In this document: one piece after another, positions 7,908-16,526 of the stretch
How positions within the stretch are numbered: position 1 is the first letter of the stretch
Layout of the letters: each line of letters opens with the position of its first letter
Source of the DNA: Planosporangium spinosum
GTDB lineage: Bacteria > Actinomycetota > Actinomycetes > Mycobacteriales > Micromonosporaceae
Assembly (NCBI RefSeq): GCF_049999945.1
Contig: NZ_JBLYUB010000027.1
Span: 1-64,000 of the forward strand
Reading direction: 5' to 3'
Length of the DNA stretch: 64,000 nucleotides
Translations under genes and position numbers: made by a program
The notes under the pieces: generated by a model
The model's database searches: none
What the model was told of the DNA's origin: nothing
The model's input: only the letters and a program-made list of their open reading frames with translations

Positions 7908-9518
7908 TTACCGAAGGTGGGGGTTGGCGGTCGCGGTCGCGTCGCCGAACGGCGTCCCGACGATGCGCCGGTACATCGCCGTGGCGACGTCGCCGACGGC
8001 GGGCCCGTACGGCGCGATGGCCGCGACGTGGCCGTCCGGGCGCAGCAGCACCACGACGTCCCCGGTGATGCCGAACCGGCGGCGCACCCGGTCGCCGGGG
8101 TCGAACAGGGCCTGGCCGCGCAGTCCGGAGTCGTGCGGGGCGTCCCAGCGGCTGACCACGAAGTGCCGCAGCGGCGCCGAGGAAGCCGGGATGACCGGGC
8201 GCCGGCGGGTGTCGGTGAAGTACAGGGCGACGAAGGCGTCCGCGGTGAGATCGTGCAGGTGCACGGCACCGTGGGGACCGAAGAGGGGAAGATCGGGGGC
8301 ACGGTCGCCGGGGCGCACGGGCGCCGGGACGTCGCCGGTCTTCACCATGGACCAGTCGCCGGCCCCCTCGACGTCCAGGGTCACCCCGAGCAGCGCCCGG
8401 GTGTAGACGTTCCCCCAGTCCCCGGCGGTCATCGCGCCCGCCAGGTCGGCGCGGCGGCTCATGTACGCGCGGGCCGCCTCCGCCATCTCCCCGGAGCCCT
8501 GGACGGCGACCGGTTGCTGCTCCGTCTCGTACCCGTCGAGCAGGGACTCGTCGGCCCAGCCCCGCAGCACCCAGGCGAGCCGCCAGGGCAGGTTCGACGC
8601 GTCCAGCACCCCGGTGTTGAGGCCGAGTGCCCACATCGGGGTGATCAGGTGGGCGGCGTCACCCATCAGGAACACCCGGCCGTCACGCCAACGGCCGGCC
8701 ACCCGATGGTGGACGCTGTAGACGTTGGTGCCGAGCACCTCGAGGTCGTCCACGTCGCCGATGAAGCGCCTGGCCTTGTCACGCAGCTCGTCGCGGGTCG
8801 GCTCGGCCTGCCCGGGAGGCAACGGGTAGAGGAAGCGCCAGCAGTGCGGCTGCCGGACGAGGATCATCCACTCGGTCGGGTCACCGAAGTACGCGAGGTA
8901 GGGGTAGTCCCGCGGGTTGCCCACGTCGAGGTCGGCGCGCAGGTCGACGAGCATGTAGCGCTCCTCGAGCGTCCGGCCCTCCACCGTGATGCCCAGCTGC
9001 TCGCGGACCTGGGAGCGGCCGCCGTCGCAGGCGAGCAGGTACCGGGCCGGGACGAGGCGCTCCCCGTCACCGGTGGCCAGGCGCAGCTCCACGTGGTCGT
9101 CGCGCTCGGTGAAACCGAGCAGGCGGTGCCCCATGTGCAGCGCCCCCGGCGCCTTGCGGTCGAGGACGTCCCGCAGTACGGGTTCGAGTTCGTGCTGCGG
9201 GATGTTGATGACGAACGGGAACCGGGTGTCGTCGGTGAGGCAGTCGGTGCGCAGGGTGAGCGTCGGCTTGTTGGTCTCCCGGTCCAGCTCGCCGATCTCG
9301 TCGATACGCAGGGACGCCGCGAGCACCTCGTCCACCGCGCCGTAGCGCTGCAGGACCTCCAGCGTGCGGGTGAGGATCGTGCCGGCCTTCGTGTCCAGGG
9401 ACAGCTGCTGGTCCTCTTCGAAAACCACGACCGGGACGCCGTAGTGGGCCAGTCCCAGGGCGGTGATGAGCCCGACCGGGCCGGCACCGACGATCGCGAC
9501 GGGAAGTTCGGTGTTCAC
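7908..9518 (-). CDS. FAD-dependent aromatic hydroxylase (PheA/TfdB type)
   Basis: 536 residues. An N-terminal Rossmann motif GAGPVG, DGGRSQVREQLG (the DG motif) in the middle, and LMGDAAHLITPMWALGLNTG (FAD ribityl-binding GD motif) identify a class A flavoprotein monooxygenase. After about residue 400 comes a C-terminal thioredoxin-like domain typical of phenol hydroxylase and MhpA relatives. Expected reaction: NAD(P)H-dependent ring hydroxylation in the cytoplasm. GTG 9518 overlaps the Ldh gene by 4 nt. It probably makes the ring-cleavage substrate for a cupin encoded downstream. Confidence 0.85.
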   Translation of the reverse strand: MNTELPVAIVGAGPVGLITALGLAHYGVPVVVFEEDQQLSLDTKAGTILTRTLEVLQRYGAVDEVLAASLRIDEIGELDRETNKPTLTLRTDCLTDDTRFPFVINIPQHELEPVLRDVLDRKAPGALHMGHRLLGFTERDDHVELRLATGDGERLVPARYLLACDGGRSQVREQLGITVEGRTLEERYMLVDLRADLDVGNPRDYPYLAYFGDPTEWMILVRQPHCWRFLYPLPPGQAEPTRDELRDKARRFIGDVDDLEVLGTNVYSVHHRVAGRWRDGRVFLMGDAAHLITPMWALGLNTGVLDASNLPWRLAWVLRGWADESLLDGYETEQQPVAVQGSGEMAEAARAYMSRRADLAGAMTAGDWGNVYTRALLGVTLDVEGAGDWSMVKTGDVPAPVRPGDRAPDLPLFGPHGAVHLHDLTADAFVALYFTDTRRRPVIPASSAPLRHFVVSRWDAPHDSGLRGQALFDPGDRVRRRFGITGDVVVLLRPDGHVAAIAPYGPAVGDVATAMYRRIVGTPFGDATATANPHLR

Positions 9519-10606
9519 GAGGCCGCTCCGGCGGGCTGGGGCTGGTCGGTTGGTGGCAGCACGACCTGCAGCGAGTCGGCCGTTTCCTGCAGCGCGCGCA
9601 GGACGGAGCGGTCCACCACGACCCCGTCGGTCGCGGACACCGCGTACCGTTCCTGCTCGAGCTGGCCGGGCAGCAGCACCCGGTCGACCCCGGGCGCCGC
9701 CGGTGATTCCGTGACCGATCGCGCCAGTTGCTCGACGCGGTCGGCGAAGTCGCCGGGATCGCCGAACGCGGCGGTGTCGAGGGCCAGGAAGAAGTGCGCG
9801 CAGTCGTTGACGGTGCCGGTGTCGGCGTACAGACCCTGGACCGCGGCGCCGAACGCCCCGCCCGACAGCACGCCGGTGAGCACATCGACGATCAACGCCA
9901 GGCCGTAACCCTTGTGCCCGGCGGCGGGCAGGAGCATGCCGGCCAGGGCTGCGACCGGGTCGGCGGTGGGGCTGCCCGCCGCGTCGGTAGCCCACGTCGA
10001 CGGGATGGGCCGGCCTTCCGCCGCGGCGATTCTGATCTTGCCGAGGGCGGCTTCGGACAACGCCATGTCGAGGATCAGTGGCTCGCCGTGACGGGGGATG
10101 CCGAAGGCGATCGGGTTGTTGCCTACCACGGCCCGGGCGCCACCGGGGGCCGGCATGAGGGGCCGGGTGTTGGCGGCCGCGACCCCGATGCAGCCCTGCC
10201 GGGCGGCCGCCTCGACGTAGCGGAACGCGCCGCCGAAGTGGAAGGCGTGCCGCACGACGACCACACCCATACCGAAGGACTTGGCCTTGGTGACGGCCAT
10301 CCGCATGGCCTGGTCGCCGCTGAGCTGACCCAGCTGGTGACGGGCGTCGAGAACGGCCACCGCGCCGTGGTCCGAGACGACCTCCGCGGTGTCCGCCGTG
10401 CTCACCGAGCCTCGCCGCAGCCGCTCGACGTACATCGGGACCAGCATGACGCCGTGCGACGGGATGCCCCGCCGGTCGGCGTCGACCAACGACTCCGCGA
10501 CGGTCCGTGCGGCCGGTCCGGCCAGCCCGGCCGCACGGAAGATCGCGTCGGCCGCATCCACCAGCCAGGCGACGGTGATCCTCTCGGGAGGATGTACGCC
10601 TTCCAT
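9515..10606 (-). CDS. Ldh-family (malate/lactate type) NAD(P) oxidoreductase
   Basis: 363 residues of the COG2055 family (malate/ureidoglycolate/2,3-diketo-L-gulonate reductases), a fold unrelated to classic LDH. Diagnostic stretches are DADRRGIPSHG near residue 45, FHFGGAFRYVEAAA, NNPIAFGIP, DMALSEAALGKI and GHKGYGLALIVDVL. It reduces or oxidises a 2-hydroxy/2-keto acid using NAD(P)H. ATG 10606 has a GAGGAG site. Downstream it overlaps the monooxygenase gene. Substrate in this pathway unknown. Confidence 0.85.
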   Translation of the reverse strand: MEGVHPPERITVAWLVDAADAIFRAAGLAGPAARTVAESLVDADRRGIPSHGVMLVPMYVERLRRGSVSTADTAEVVSDHGAVAVLDARHQLGQLSGDQAMRMAVTKAKSFGMGVVVVRHAFHFGGAFRYVEAAARQGCIGVAAANTRPLMPAPGGARAVVGNNPIAFGIPRHGEPLILDMALSEAALGKIRIAAAEGRPIPSTWATDAAGSPTADPVAALAGMLLPAAGHKGYGLALIVDVLTGVLSGGAFGAAVQGLYADTGTVNDCAHFFLALDTAAFGDPGDFADRVEQLARSVTESPAAPGVDRVLLPGQLEQERYAVSATDGVVVDRSVLRALQETADSLQVVLPPTDQPQPAGAAS

Positions 10607-10655
10607 CAGTTCTCCTCGTTCAGTAGTCCGCGACGGCTCAGCAGCCCGCGACGGC

Positions 10656-11393
10656 TCAGTAGTCGGCGAGCCGTTCGAAGACCCGTTCGCGGGTCAGCTG
10701 CGAGCCGGTCATGCTGGCGGCGTCCGACAGCAGGAACAGCAGGGGCCCGACGACGTCCTCCGGCGCACCGATCCCGGTGGTGCTGCGCCAGTGGTTGAGG
10801 TCGGCGCCTTCGTTGGCGGCCCGGAACTGGGCGGTGTCGATCACGCCGGGGGCCAGTACGTTCACCCGGACCCGGTGCTCGGCCACCTCGGCCGCCAGGG
10901 TCTTGGCGTACCCGATGAGCGCGGCCTTGCTGGCGATGTAGCCGGCGGCGCCGGGGAAGCCGGTCAGGGCCATCCCGGAGGTGAACACGACCACCGAACC
11001 GCTGCGCCGGGCGACCATGTGCGGCACGACCGCCTGGCAGACCCACACCACGCCGTCGAGGTTGACGCCCATCACCCGCGACCATTCCTCCGGCGGCGTG
11101 TCGAGCACCGGCGTGCGCGGCTGTACCGCCGCCCCGGCCACCAGGCCGTCGATGCGCCCGTACCGCTCCAGCACACCGTCGATGGCCCGGAACACCGCCG
11201 CACGGTCGCTCACGTCGACGGTGCACAGCTCCACCTGCGGGGTGTCCGCCAGGGCCGGCGCCTGCTCGGCCACGTCCAGCACCACGGCCCGGGCACCGGC
11301 GCGGGCGCAGGCCGTCGCGATCGCGGCGCCGATGCCCTGGGCCCCTCCGGTCACCACGATGACGTCGCCGGTGGCGTCGAACGTCGCCTTCAC
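10656..11393 (-). CDS. Short-chain dehydrogenase/reductase
   Basis: 245 residues of the classical SDR type. TGGAQGIG is the dinucleotide-binding glycine motif at about residue 16, NAG is replaced by AGAAV, a serine lies in VVFTSGMAL, and YIASK is the YxxxK catalytic pair. The C terminus departs from the usual family: MTGSQLTRERVFERLADY replaces the normal MTGxxLxVDGG end. The GTG start overlaps the GntR stop (GTGA). Probably oxidises a hydroxylated intermediate, for example a dihydrodiol or alcohol. Confidence 0.85.
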   Translation of the reverse strand: MKATFDATGDVIVVTGGAQGIGAAIATACARAGARAVVLDVAEQAPALADTPQVELCTVDVSDRAAVFRAIDGVLERYGRIDGLVAGAAVQPRTPVLDTPPEEWSRVMGVNLDGVVWVCQAVVPHMVARRSGSVVVFTSGMALTGFPGAAGYIASKAALIGYAKTLAAEVAEHRVRVNVLAPGVIDTAQFRAANEGADLNHWRSTTGIGAPEDVVGPLLFLLSDAASMTGSQLTRERVFERLADY

Positions 11394-12121
11394 GAGCGGG
11401 CCTCCCCGCGCAGCTTCTCCGACGCCTTCATCCGGTCCTTCATCGTCCTGGTGATGCGTTCCATGGCCCCTTCCAGATGACGGCACAGTGCGGCCTCGGC
11501 CTCCGCCACGTCGTGTGCGACGCACGCGTCGAGGATCGCCTGGTGTTCGCAGCGCATCTGCTCGAGCCGGGCCGGTGTCAGGCTTCCGGCGAACCGGTAG
11601 CGCTCGTAGTTCTCCCAGACCGGCTCGATCGCTCTCGGCAACCACACCGACCCGCTCCCCCGGTAGATCGCGAAGTGGAACTCCGTGTGCGCCCGCCGGG
11701 CCGCCACCTCCTGACCCGACTGGGACAGCCGGGCGTGCTCGTCGAGAGCGGCCACGGCGGCCTCGGCGTCCGCCGCCGTGAACCGCTCCGCCGCCATCCG
11801 CACCGCCAGCGTCTCCAGGGCCAGCCGGGTCTGGTGGGTGTCGAGCAGATCCTCTTCGGACAGTTCACGCACCCAGGCACCCTTGTGGGGAATGATCTCC
11901 ACCATTCCCAGCGCCTCGAGCCGGCGCAGCCCCTCCCGTACCGGCATGTTGCTCATGCCCAACTGCTCGGCGAGCTCGACCAGGCGCAACGGCGATCCGG
12001 GCGGCAGCTCCCCCGACATGATCATCTGGTGCAGTTCGGCCGCCGCGGTCTCCGCCAGGGTTCGATGGCGCGGCCCGGCCACGTCCGGCGAGAGCCCTCG
12101 GGCGTTCCTCACCTTTGCCAT
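11390..12121 (-). CDS. GntR-family regulator, FCD/FadR subfamily
   Basis: 243 residues. An N-terminal winged helix-turn-helix (residues about 25-90; LVELAEQLGMSNMPVREGLRRLEALGMVEI) is followed by an all-helical FCD effector domain with metal-ligand histidines (HTEFHFAIY, CEHQAIL, RHLEGAMERI). Members are usually repressors released by an acidic pathway intermediate. It sits between the transporter genes and the enzymes of the same operon, so it likely controls the operon promoter near 14.85 kb. ATG 12121 lies 50 nt after the permease gene. Confidence 0.85.
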   Translation of the reverse strand: MAKVRNARGLSPDVAGPRHRTLAETAAAELHQMIMSGELPPGSPLRLVELAEQLGMSNMPVREGLRRLEALGMVEIIPHKGAWVRELSEEDLLDTHQTRLALETLAVRMAAERFTAADAEAAVAALDEHARLSQSGQEVAARRAHTEFHFAIYRGSGSVWLPRAIEPVWENYERYRFAGSLTPARLEQMRCEHQAILDACVAHDVAEAEAALCRHLEGAMERITRTMKDRMKASEKLRGEARS

Positions 12122-12171
12122 GGCGTGTCCCTTTCGATTCGAGTCGGTCCGCAGCGACGCCGGATGTCGGG

Positions 12172-12984
12172 TCACTGGTTCTGCTCCGCCCAGGGAAGCA
12201 GACGGCGCTCGAGGGCGACCAGACCGTAGAAGAGCGCGATGCTGATCACTCCCAGCAGGACCATCGCGGCGAAAGCCAGACTCGTGTCCGCGCTGGCACC
12301 GGACTGCACGATGACGTAGCCGAGTCCCGCGTCGGCCCCGACGAACTCGCCGATCACGGCGCCGATGACGGCCAGGGAGATGGCCACCTTCAGGCCCACG
12401 AACACCTGCGGCAGCGCGTACGGGAACCGCACCTTGAGGAAGGTCTTGCCGGACGATGCCTTCAGCGACCGGACCAGCTCCACCAGCTCGGTGGGCGTGG
12501 ACTTCAGGCCGGTGGCCGTCGAGATGACGATCGGGAAGAAGCAGACCAGGAAGACCATCACGACCTTGGGTAGCTGGCCGAAGCCCATCCACACCACCAG
12601 GATGGGCGCGATGGCGATCTTGGGTATCGAATTGACCGCCAGCAGCAGCGGGTAGATGGTCCGTTCGAGCAGCCGCGAGCTGGCGATGACGATCGCGATA
12701 GGCACGCCGACCAGCACCGACAGCCCGAAGCCCTCCACCGTCTCCACCAGCGTCACCCAGGTCTGCTCCAGGAGGTAGCTGCGCTGCTCGGCCAGCGAGC
12801 CGGCGATGTCGACCGGCGACGGCAGCAGGAACCGGTCGATGTCGAAGACCACGGTGGCCAGCCACCACAGACCTATGACGACGATCCCACCGGCCGTCGG
12901 CAGGGCCCAGCCGGAGATGCGGCCGCGCGCGACCGCGGACCGGGAACGCGAGCCTTGCCGGGTCGCCTCCAGTACCGCCATCAT
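12172..12984 (-). CDS. ABC permease, SsuC/TauC type
   Basis: 270 residues with six predicted transmembrane segments and the BPD_transp_1 EAA-like loop (SLKASSGKTFLKVRFPYALPQVFVGLK). The type matches nitrate/sulfonate/taurine/aromatic acid importers. The start ATG overlaps the ATPase stop in ATGA. It forms the membrane channel with the ATPase encoded just upstream and the lipoprotein before that; location in the operon says the substrate is the compound degraded by the downstream enzymes. Confidence 0.9.
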   Translation of the reverse strand: MMAVLEATRQGSRSRSAVARGRISGWALPTAGGIVVIGLWWLATVVFDIDRFLLPSPVDIAGSLAEQRSYLLEQTWVTLVETVEGFGLSVLVGVPIAIVIASSRLLERTIYPLLLAVNSIPKIAIAPILVVWMGFGQLPKVVMVFLVCFFPIVISTATGLKSTPTELVELVRSLKASSGKTFLKVRFPYALPQVFVGLKVAISLAVIGAVIGEFVGADAGLGYVIVQSGASADTSLAFAAMVLLGVISIALFYGLVALERRLLPWAEQNQ

Positions 12985-13748
12985 GCCGTCCTTTCCGGCT
13001 GGGCCATGAGCAGCTCGTGCAGCTCCGCGCTGCACCGGGCGACCTCGTCGGCGTGTGCGTTGTGCCCCAGCGAACGCGGCCGGGGAATGTCGATGTCGAC
13101 GATGCGGCGCAGCCGCCCGGGGCGGGGGCTGAGCACGACCGCCCGGTCGGCCAGCAGCACCGCCTCGTCGATGGAGTGGGTGACGAACAGGATCGTCGTC
13201 GACTGCTCCATCTGGATGCGCTGCAACTCCTGGGACAGCTCGGTGCGCGTCAAGGCGTCCAGTGCGGAGAAGGGCTCGTCCATGAGGAGGACCTTCGGCT
13301 CCTGGATCAGCGACCGGCACAGCGAAACCCGCTGCTGCATCCCGCCGGACAGCTCGTGCGGCAGCCGCCGCTCGAAGCCGCCCAGACCCACCAGCTCCAG
13401 CAGCTCGTGAGCCCGCGTGGTGGACTGCTTGCGGTCGAGGCCCAGGATCTCCACCGGCAGCAGGACGTTGTGCAGCACCGACCGCCAGGGCAGCAGGGCC
13501 GCACGCTGGAACATGAAGGCGACGTCCCGGCGGGGCTCGGTGACCTCCTGGCCGGCGACCAGGACCCGGCCCGACGTGGGCCGCTGGAGACCCGCCACCA
13601 GCCGCAGCAAGGTGGACTTGCCGCAACCGGACCTGCCGACCAGCGTCACGAACTCGTTCTCGCGGACCTCCAGGTCGATCGCGTCGAGGGCGTGGACGGA
13701 GCCCTGGCTCCCCTCGAAGACCTGGCTGACCCCTTCGATACGGATCAT
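12981..13748 (-). CDS. ABC ATPase, SsuB/TauB type
   Basis: 255 residues. Walker A GRSGCGKST is at about residue 38, Q-loop FMFQRAALLPW, signature LSGGMQQRV, Walker B VLLMDEPFSALD, and switch histidine VTHSIDEA. The order and spacing match nitrate/sulfonate/taurine family ATPases. Starts 16 nt after the substrate-binding protein gene and overlaps the permease gene by 4 nt, so the three subunits are co-translated. Confidence 0.92.
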   Translation of the reverse strand: MIRIEGVSQVFEGSQGSVHALDAIDLEVRENEFVTLVGRSGCGKSTLLRLVAGLQRPTSGRVLVAGQEVTEPRRDVAFMFQRAALLPWRSVLHNVLLPVEILGLDRKQSTTRAHELLELVGLGGFERRLPHELSGGMQQRVSLCRSLIQEPKVLLMDEPFSALDALTRTELSQELQRIQMEQSTTILFVTHSIDEAVLLADRAVVLSPRPGRLRRIVDIDIPRPRSLGHNAHADEVARCSAELHELLMAQPERTA

Positions 13749-13764
13749 CTCAGCCTCGATGGAG

Positions 13765-14796
13765 TTACTTCGCGCCGGGCGCGAGGGAGAAGCTGACCAC
13801 GTCGTCGGCGGGCACGCTCTGCTTCAGCGAGCCGGCCTCGACGAGAAGCTTGACGATCTTCTCGACCCGGTCCCGGTCGACGCTGCCGATCTCCCCGGCC
13901 GCGCCGCTCCTGGGCTTCACGTAGGACGCCATCGCGGTGACCTCGGCGGCCGCCACCTGCGCGTCCTGGGTCGGCTGGTACTTCTTGAGAATGGTGCCGG
14001 TCTCGTCCGGGTGCTCGATGGAGTACTTCAGGCCCTTCAGCAGCGCCTCGTTGAACCGCTTGACCACGTCCGGCTTCTCGCTCGCGAACTTCCTGGACGT
14101 GACCAGGGCGTTACCGTACAGGTCCGGCACGAGGTCGCCGTAGGGCAGCACGACGGCCTTCTTGCCCTTGGCCGCCTTCTCGATCAGCGGCTGGCCGACG
14201 ACGAACTGGCCGATCCCGTCCACCTGGCCGGCCACCAGCAACTGCGGCAGGGCGGGGGGCGCACCCGGCACGAACTGCACCTTGGATGCGTCGATGCCGG
14301 CGGCGCGCGCGTAGACCGGGAACATCACCTGGTTGGTGGAGCCGGGCTGGTCGCCGATCTTCTTGCCCTCGAGGTCGGCGGGCTTCGTGATGCCCTGGCC
14401 CTCCAGGCTGATGATCGCCGCCAGAGAGCTCTGGTGGATCATCGCGGTCGTGGTGACCGGCAGCGACTCGTTGGCCGCCGTGATGACGGTGGTGGTGAAG
14501 TCCCCGATGCCGAAGTCGGCACGGCCGGAGGCGATCAGCTTGAGCACGTCGACCGTGCCCGTACCGGGCTTGATGTCGACCTTCAGCCCCGCCTCTTCGA
14601 AGTAGCCCTTCTCCTGGGCGACGTAGGCATAGGCGTCGCGCCCGAACGTGTTGAAGGACGTCAGGTAGTTGACGTTGACCACAGGCTGCTTGCTCGCATG
14701 CCCGCCCGACTTGGCGTCGCTGCCGCCACCGCAGGCCGCAAGTCCCAACGCCACAGCAGCTAACGCTGCCACACCGATCCCGTACGAACGCTTCAC
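13765..14796 (-). CDS. ABC substrate-binding lipoprotein (NMT1/SsuA type)
   Basis: 343 residues. A typical lipoprotein signal ends in the lipobox LAAC (Cys about 22), then a Gly/Ser-rich linker and a periplasmic-binding fold of the NMT1/THI5/SsuA class (VNYLTSFNTFGRDAYAYVA, KPGTGTVDVLKLIASGRADFGI, IISLEGQGI, DLEGKKIGDQPGS). These bind sulfonates, pyrimidine precursors or aromatic acids. GTG 14796 has a perfect AGGAGG; upstream in-frame starts would place the signal peptide internally. First gene of the catabolic operon. Confidence 0.9.
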   Translation of the reverse strand: MKRSYGIGVAALAAVALGLAACGGGSDAKSGGHASKQPVVNVNYLTSFNTFGRDAYAYVAQEKGYFEEAGLKVDIKPGTGTVDVLKLIASGRADFGIGDFTTTVITAANESLPVTTTAMIHQSSLAAIISLEGQGITKPADLEGKKIGDQPGSTNQVMFPVYARAAGIDASKVQFVPGAPPALPQLLVAGQVDGIGQFVVGQPLIEKAAKGKKAVVLPYGDLVPDLYGNALVTSRKFASEKPDVVKRFNEALLKGLKYSIEHPDETGTILKKYQPTQDAQVAAAEVTAMASYVKPRSGAAGEIGSVDRDRVEKIVKLLVEAGSLKQSVPADDVVSFSLAPGAK

Positions 14797-14818
14797 GGTT
14801 GCCTCCTTCAGGGGAGTT

Positions 14819-14849
14819 TTATCAAATGTCAAATATCTTCTTGCGTCAA
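14819..14849 (-). promoter_or_regulatory. Candidate promoter of the catabolic operon
   Basis: An AT-rich pocket directly upstream of the lipoprotein gene. On the minus strand TTGACG (14844-14849) and TGATAA (14819-14824) are spaced 19 bp, resembling -35/-10 boxes. Between them ATCAAAT and GTCAAAT form a 7 bp imperfect direct repeat (14821-14834) that could be the GntR site, and ACGG..CCGT dyad bases lie just upstream. Inferred by eye. Confidence 0.4.
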
Positions 14850-15123
14850 GAGACACTAACGGCTGAAACCGTCAGGTGTACGGATCCCGGCCACTCGGGT
14901 ACCGGCGACGCTCTGACCAGGCACTCATCGCCACCAGTCGCCAGCGCCCACGCCGTCGCCCGGCAACCAACCGGTCAGCCTGTCGGCCGGTCGGCTGTCG
15001 CCCGGTGGCCGGTCCCCCGGTCGGCCGGTCCCCCGGTACCACTCGTGGACGGTTGGCGGTCTCCGCAGGGTCGCCACGGAACCCGCACCACCCGCACCGC
15101 GGTTGTCGACCGTGAGAAGCAGC

Positions 15124-15203
15124 GAAGCCCAGGTCAGTGACCTGGGCTTCTCGAGTGGAACCGCCTGACGGAACCGAACCCTCGACCTACGGATCACGAG
15201 TGC
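15124..15203 (-). repeat. Partial tRNA-Thr copy with terminator (att-like)
   Basis: An 80 bp stretch aligning without gaps to 25142-25221 (68/80 identical by eye). It contains the anticodon-loop-to-3'-end part of tRNA-Thr(CGT) (15159-15203) and the following hairpin (arms 15124-15135 and 15139-15150). The 5' half of the tRNA is absent and the T stem no longer pairs fully, so it is not a functional tRNA. The two hairpin differences are compensatory (C-G to T-A). Nothing else is seen in 14870-15424. Confidence 0.7.
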
Positions 15204-15424
15204 CACCGGTCGGCTTCGACACCAGCGTCAGGTCCGGCCAACATGGTCGCTACCGGCAGCTTCTTTGACGTGAAGGTACCGGCAGCCCGACACGTTCCAA
15301 TCGGTTGTTCTGGCGAGCGTCCTCTGTGGTGAGTTCGCGGAACCTGTGGTGCTGGACGAGCCGCTGAAGAACGCTGCTTAACCGGCTTCGATGATCAGCA
15401 GGACAGACCCCGGGCCCCGCAGCA

Positions 15425-16522
15425 TCAGCCGCGGTATCGCAGGTACAGCAGGATGATCGCGGTGATCGCCACCAGCGCGGCCAGCACCGCCATGGTGATT
15501 TTGACGGCGCTGTACGGGCGCTGCCCCACCACCTTGCCGGTACGCCCGTTGACGAGCACCTGCCAGGTGCGGCCGGCGTACAGGTAACACGCGATCCACA
15601 CCGGCAGCAGCATCAGCTTGAACGTGATGGTGAAGTAGCTGGTGTTCACCGTATGTACCCGCTGCTCGTCGCCGCCGATGTCGCGCCGGCAGTCGCCCTC
15701 GATGACCGGCGCCATCCGGGCCTTCGCCGCCTCCAGGCCGGCCTCCGGCTCGGTGTCGTAGCGCAGGGTGCGGTACCCGGCGAGGAAGTCCGGCTGGTAC
15801 GGCTCCGCGTCCTTCAGCGGCCAGGGCGCGAGCCCGTCCAGTTGCTTGCCGGTCACGTGTCCGGTGGCGGGCACCAGGACGTCGTCGAAGTCGCGCTGCA
15901 CCGTGCCGCTCGCCGGCCACCACCGGGTCTTGCGGACCTGGCGGGTCTTGGTCACCGTCTGCCCGTTGACCGTCTCCGTGTAGGTCTCGGTCACCCAGTA
16001 GTACTCGCCGCGCTCGCCCCGGTAGTGGCTGACCGTGTGGCAGTCGTACGTCCAGTGCGGCAGGTAGGTGCCGGCCGCCGACTCCGTCTCGGTCACCTTC
16101 TTCAGCCGGGACGGCGCGAACCAGCGCGAGGACACCCAGCGCCGTACCGCGGTGCGCACGCCGGCGCGATCGACGGTGAACGGCAGCACCGCCTCCGGGG
16201 CGACCTGGTCGCCCGCCGTCGTATCCGCGACCAGCGGCGCGCCGCAGAACGGGCACGCCTGCGACAGGTCGTCGCTCTCGGTGCGCGCCCCGCACTTCTG
16301 GCACGCGAAGACGTACTTGCCCAGCGACGCCACCGGCTTGTGTGGCAGGGCGGTGAACTCGGCGTACGAGTGCTCGCGCACCTGCCGGCCGGTGTCGGCG
16401 ACGCGCTGGGAGTATCCGCAGTACGGGCAGCGCAGGACGTCCGTGCCCGGTTGGTACTCAAGGCGGGCGCCGCACCCCGTGCACGGGTAGGAGTGCGACA
16501 CCGGAGCCGTCTGGTCGCTCAC
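15425..16522 (-). CDS. Double zinc-ribbon membrane-anchored protein
   Basis: About 365 residues. Two zinc ribbons lie in the N-terminal quarter (CTGCG..CPYCG and CQKCG..CPFCG), then a long domain with a central YYWVTETYTETVNG strand region, then one or two C-terminal hydrophobic segments (LMLLPVWIACYLYAG; a final helix ending LYLRYRG). Such proteins are often mislabelled primosomal protein N'. It follows the SPFH gene by 4 nt; GTG 16522 avoids overlapping that gene, while GTG 16555 would add 11 residues inside it. Likely a partner of the SPFH protein; function unknown. Confidence 0.7.
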   Translation of the reverse strand: MSDQTAPVSHSYPCTGCGARLEYQPGTDVLRCPYCGYSQRVADTGRQVREHSYAEFTALPHKPVASLGKYVFACQKCGARTESDDLSQACPFCGAPLVADTTAGDQVAPEAVLPFTVDRAGVRTAVRRWVSSRWFAPSRLKKVTETESAAGTYLPHWTYDCHTVSHYRGERGEYYWVTETYTETVNGQTVTKTRQVRKTRWWPASGTVQRDFDDVLVPATGHVTGKQLDGLAPWPLKDAEPYQPDFLAGYRTLRYDTEPEAGLEAAKARMAPVIEGDCRRDIGGDEQRVHTVNTSYFTITFKLMLLPVWIACYLYAGRTWQVLVNGRTGKVVGQRPYSAVKITMAVLAALVAITAIILLYLRYRG

Positions 16523-16526
16523 CGGA

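Noticed and set aside
10619..10660. GACGGCTCAG(C/T)AG direct repeats between the Ldh and SDR genes.
   Set aside because: Two short copies with no symmetry; looks like replication slippage without regulatory meaning.
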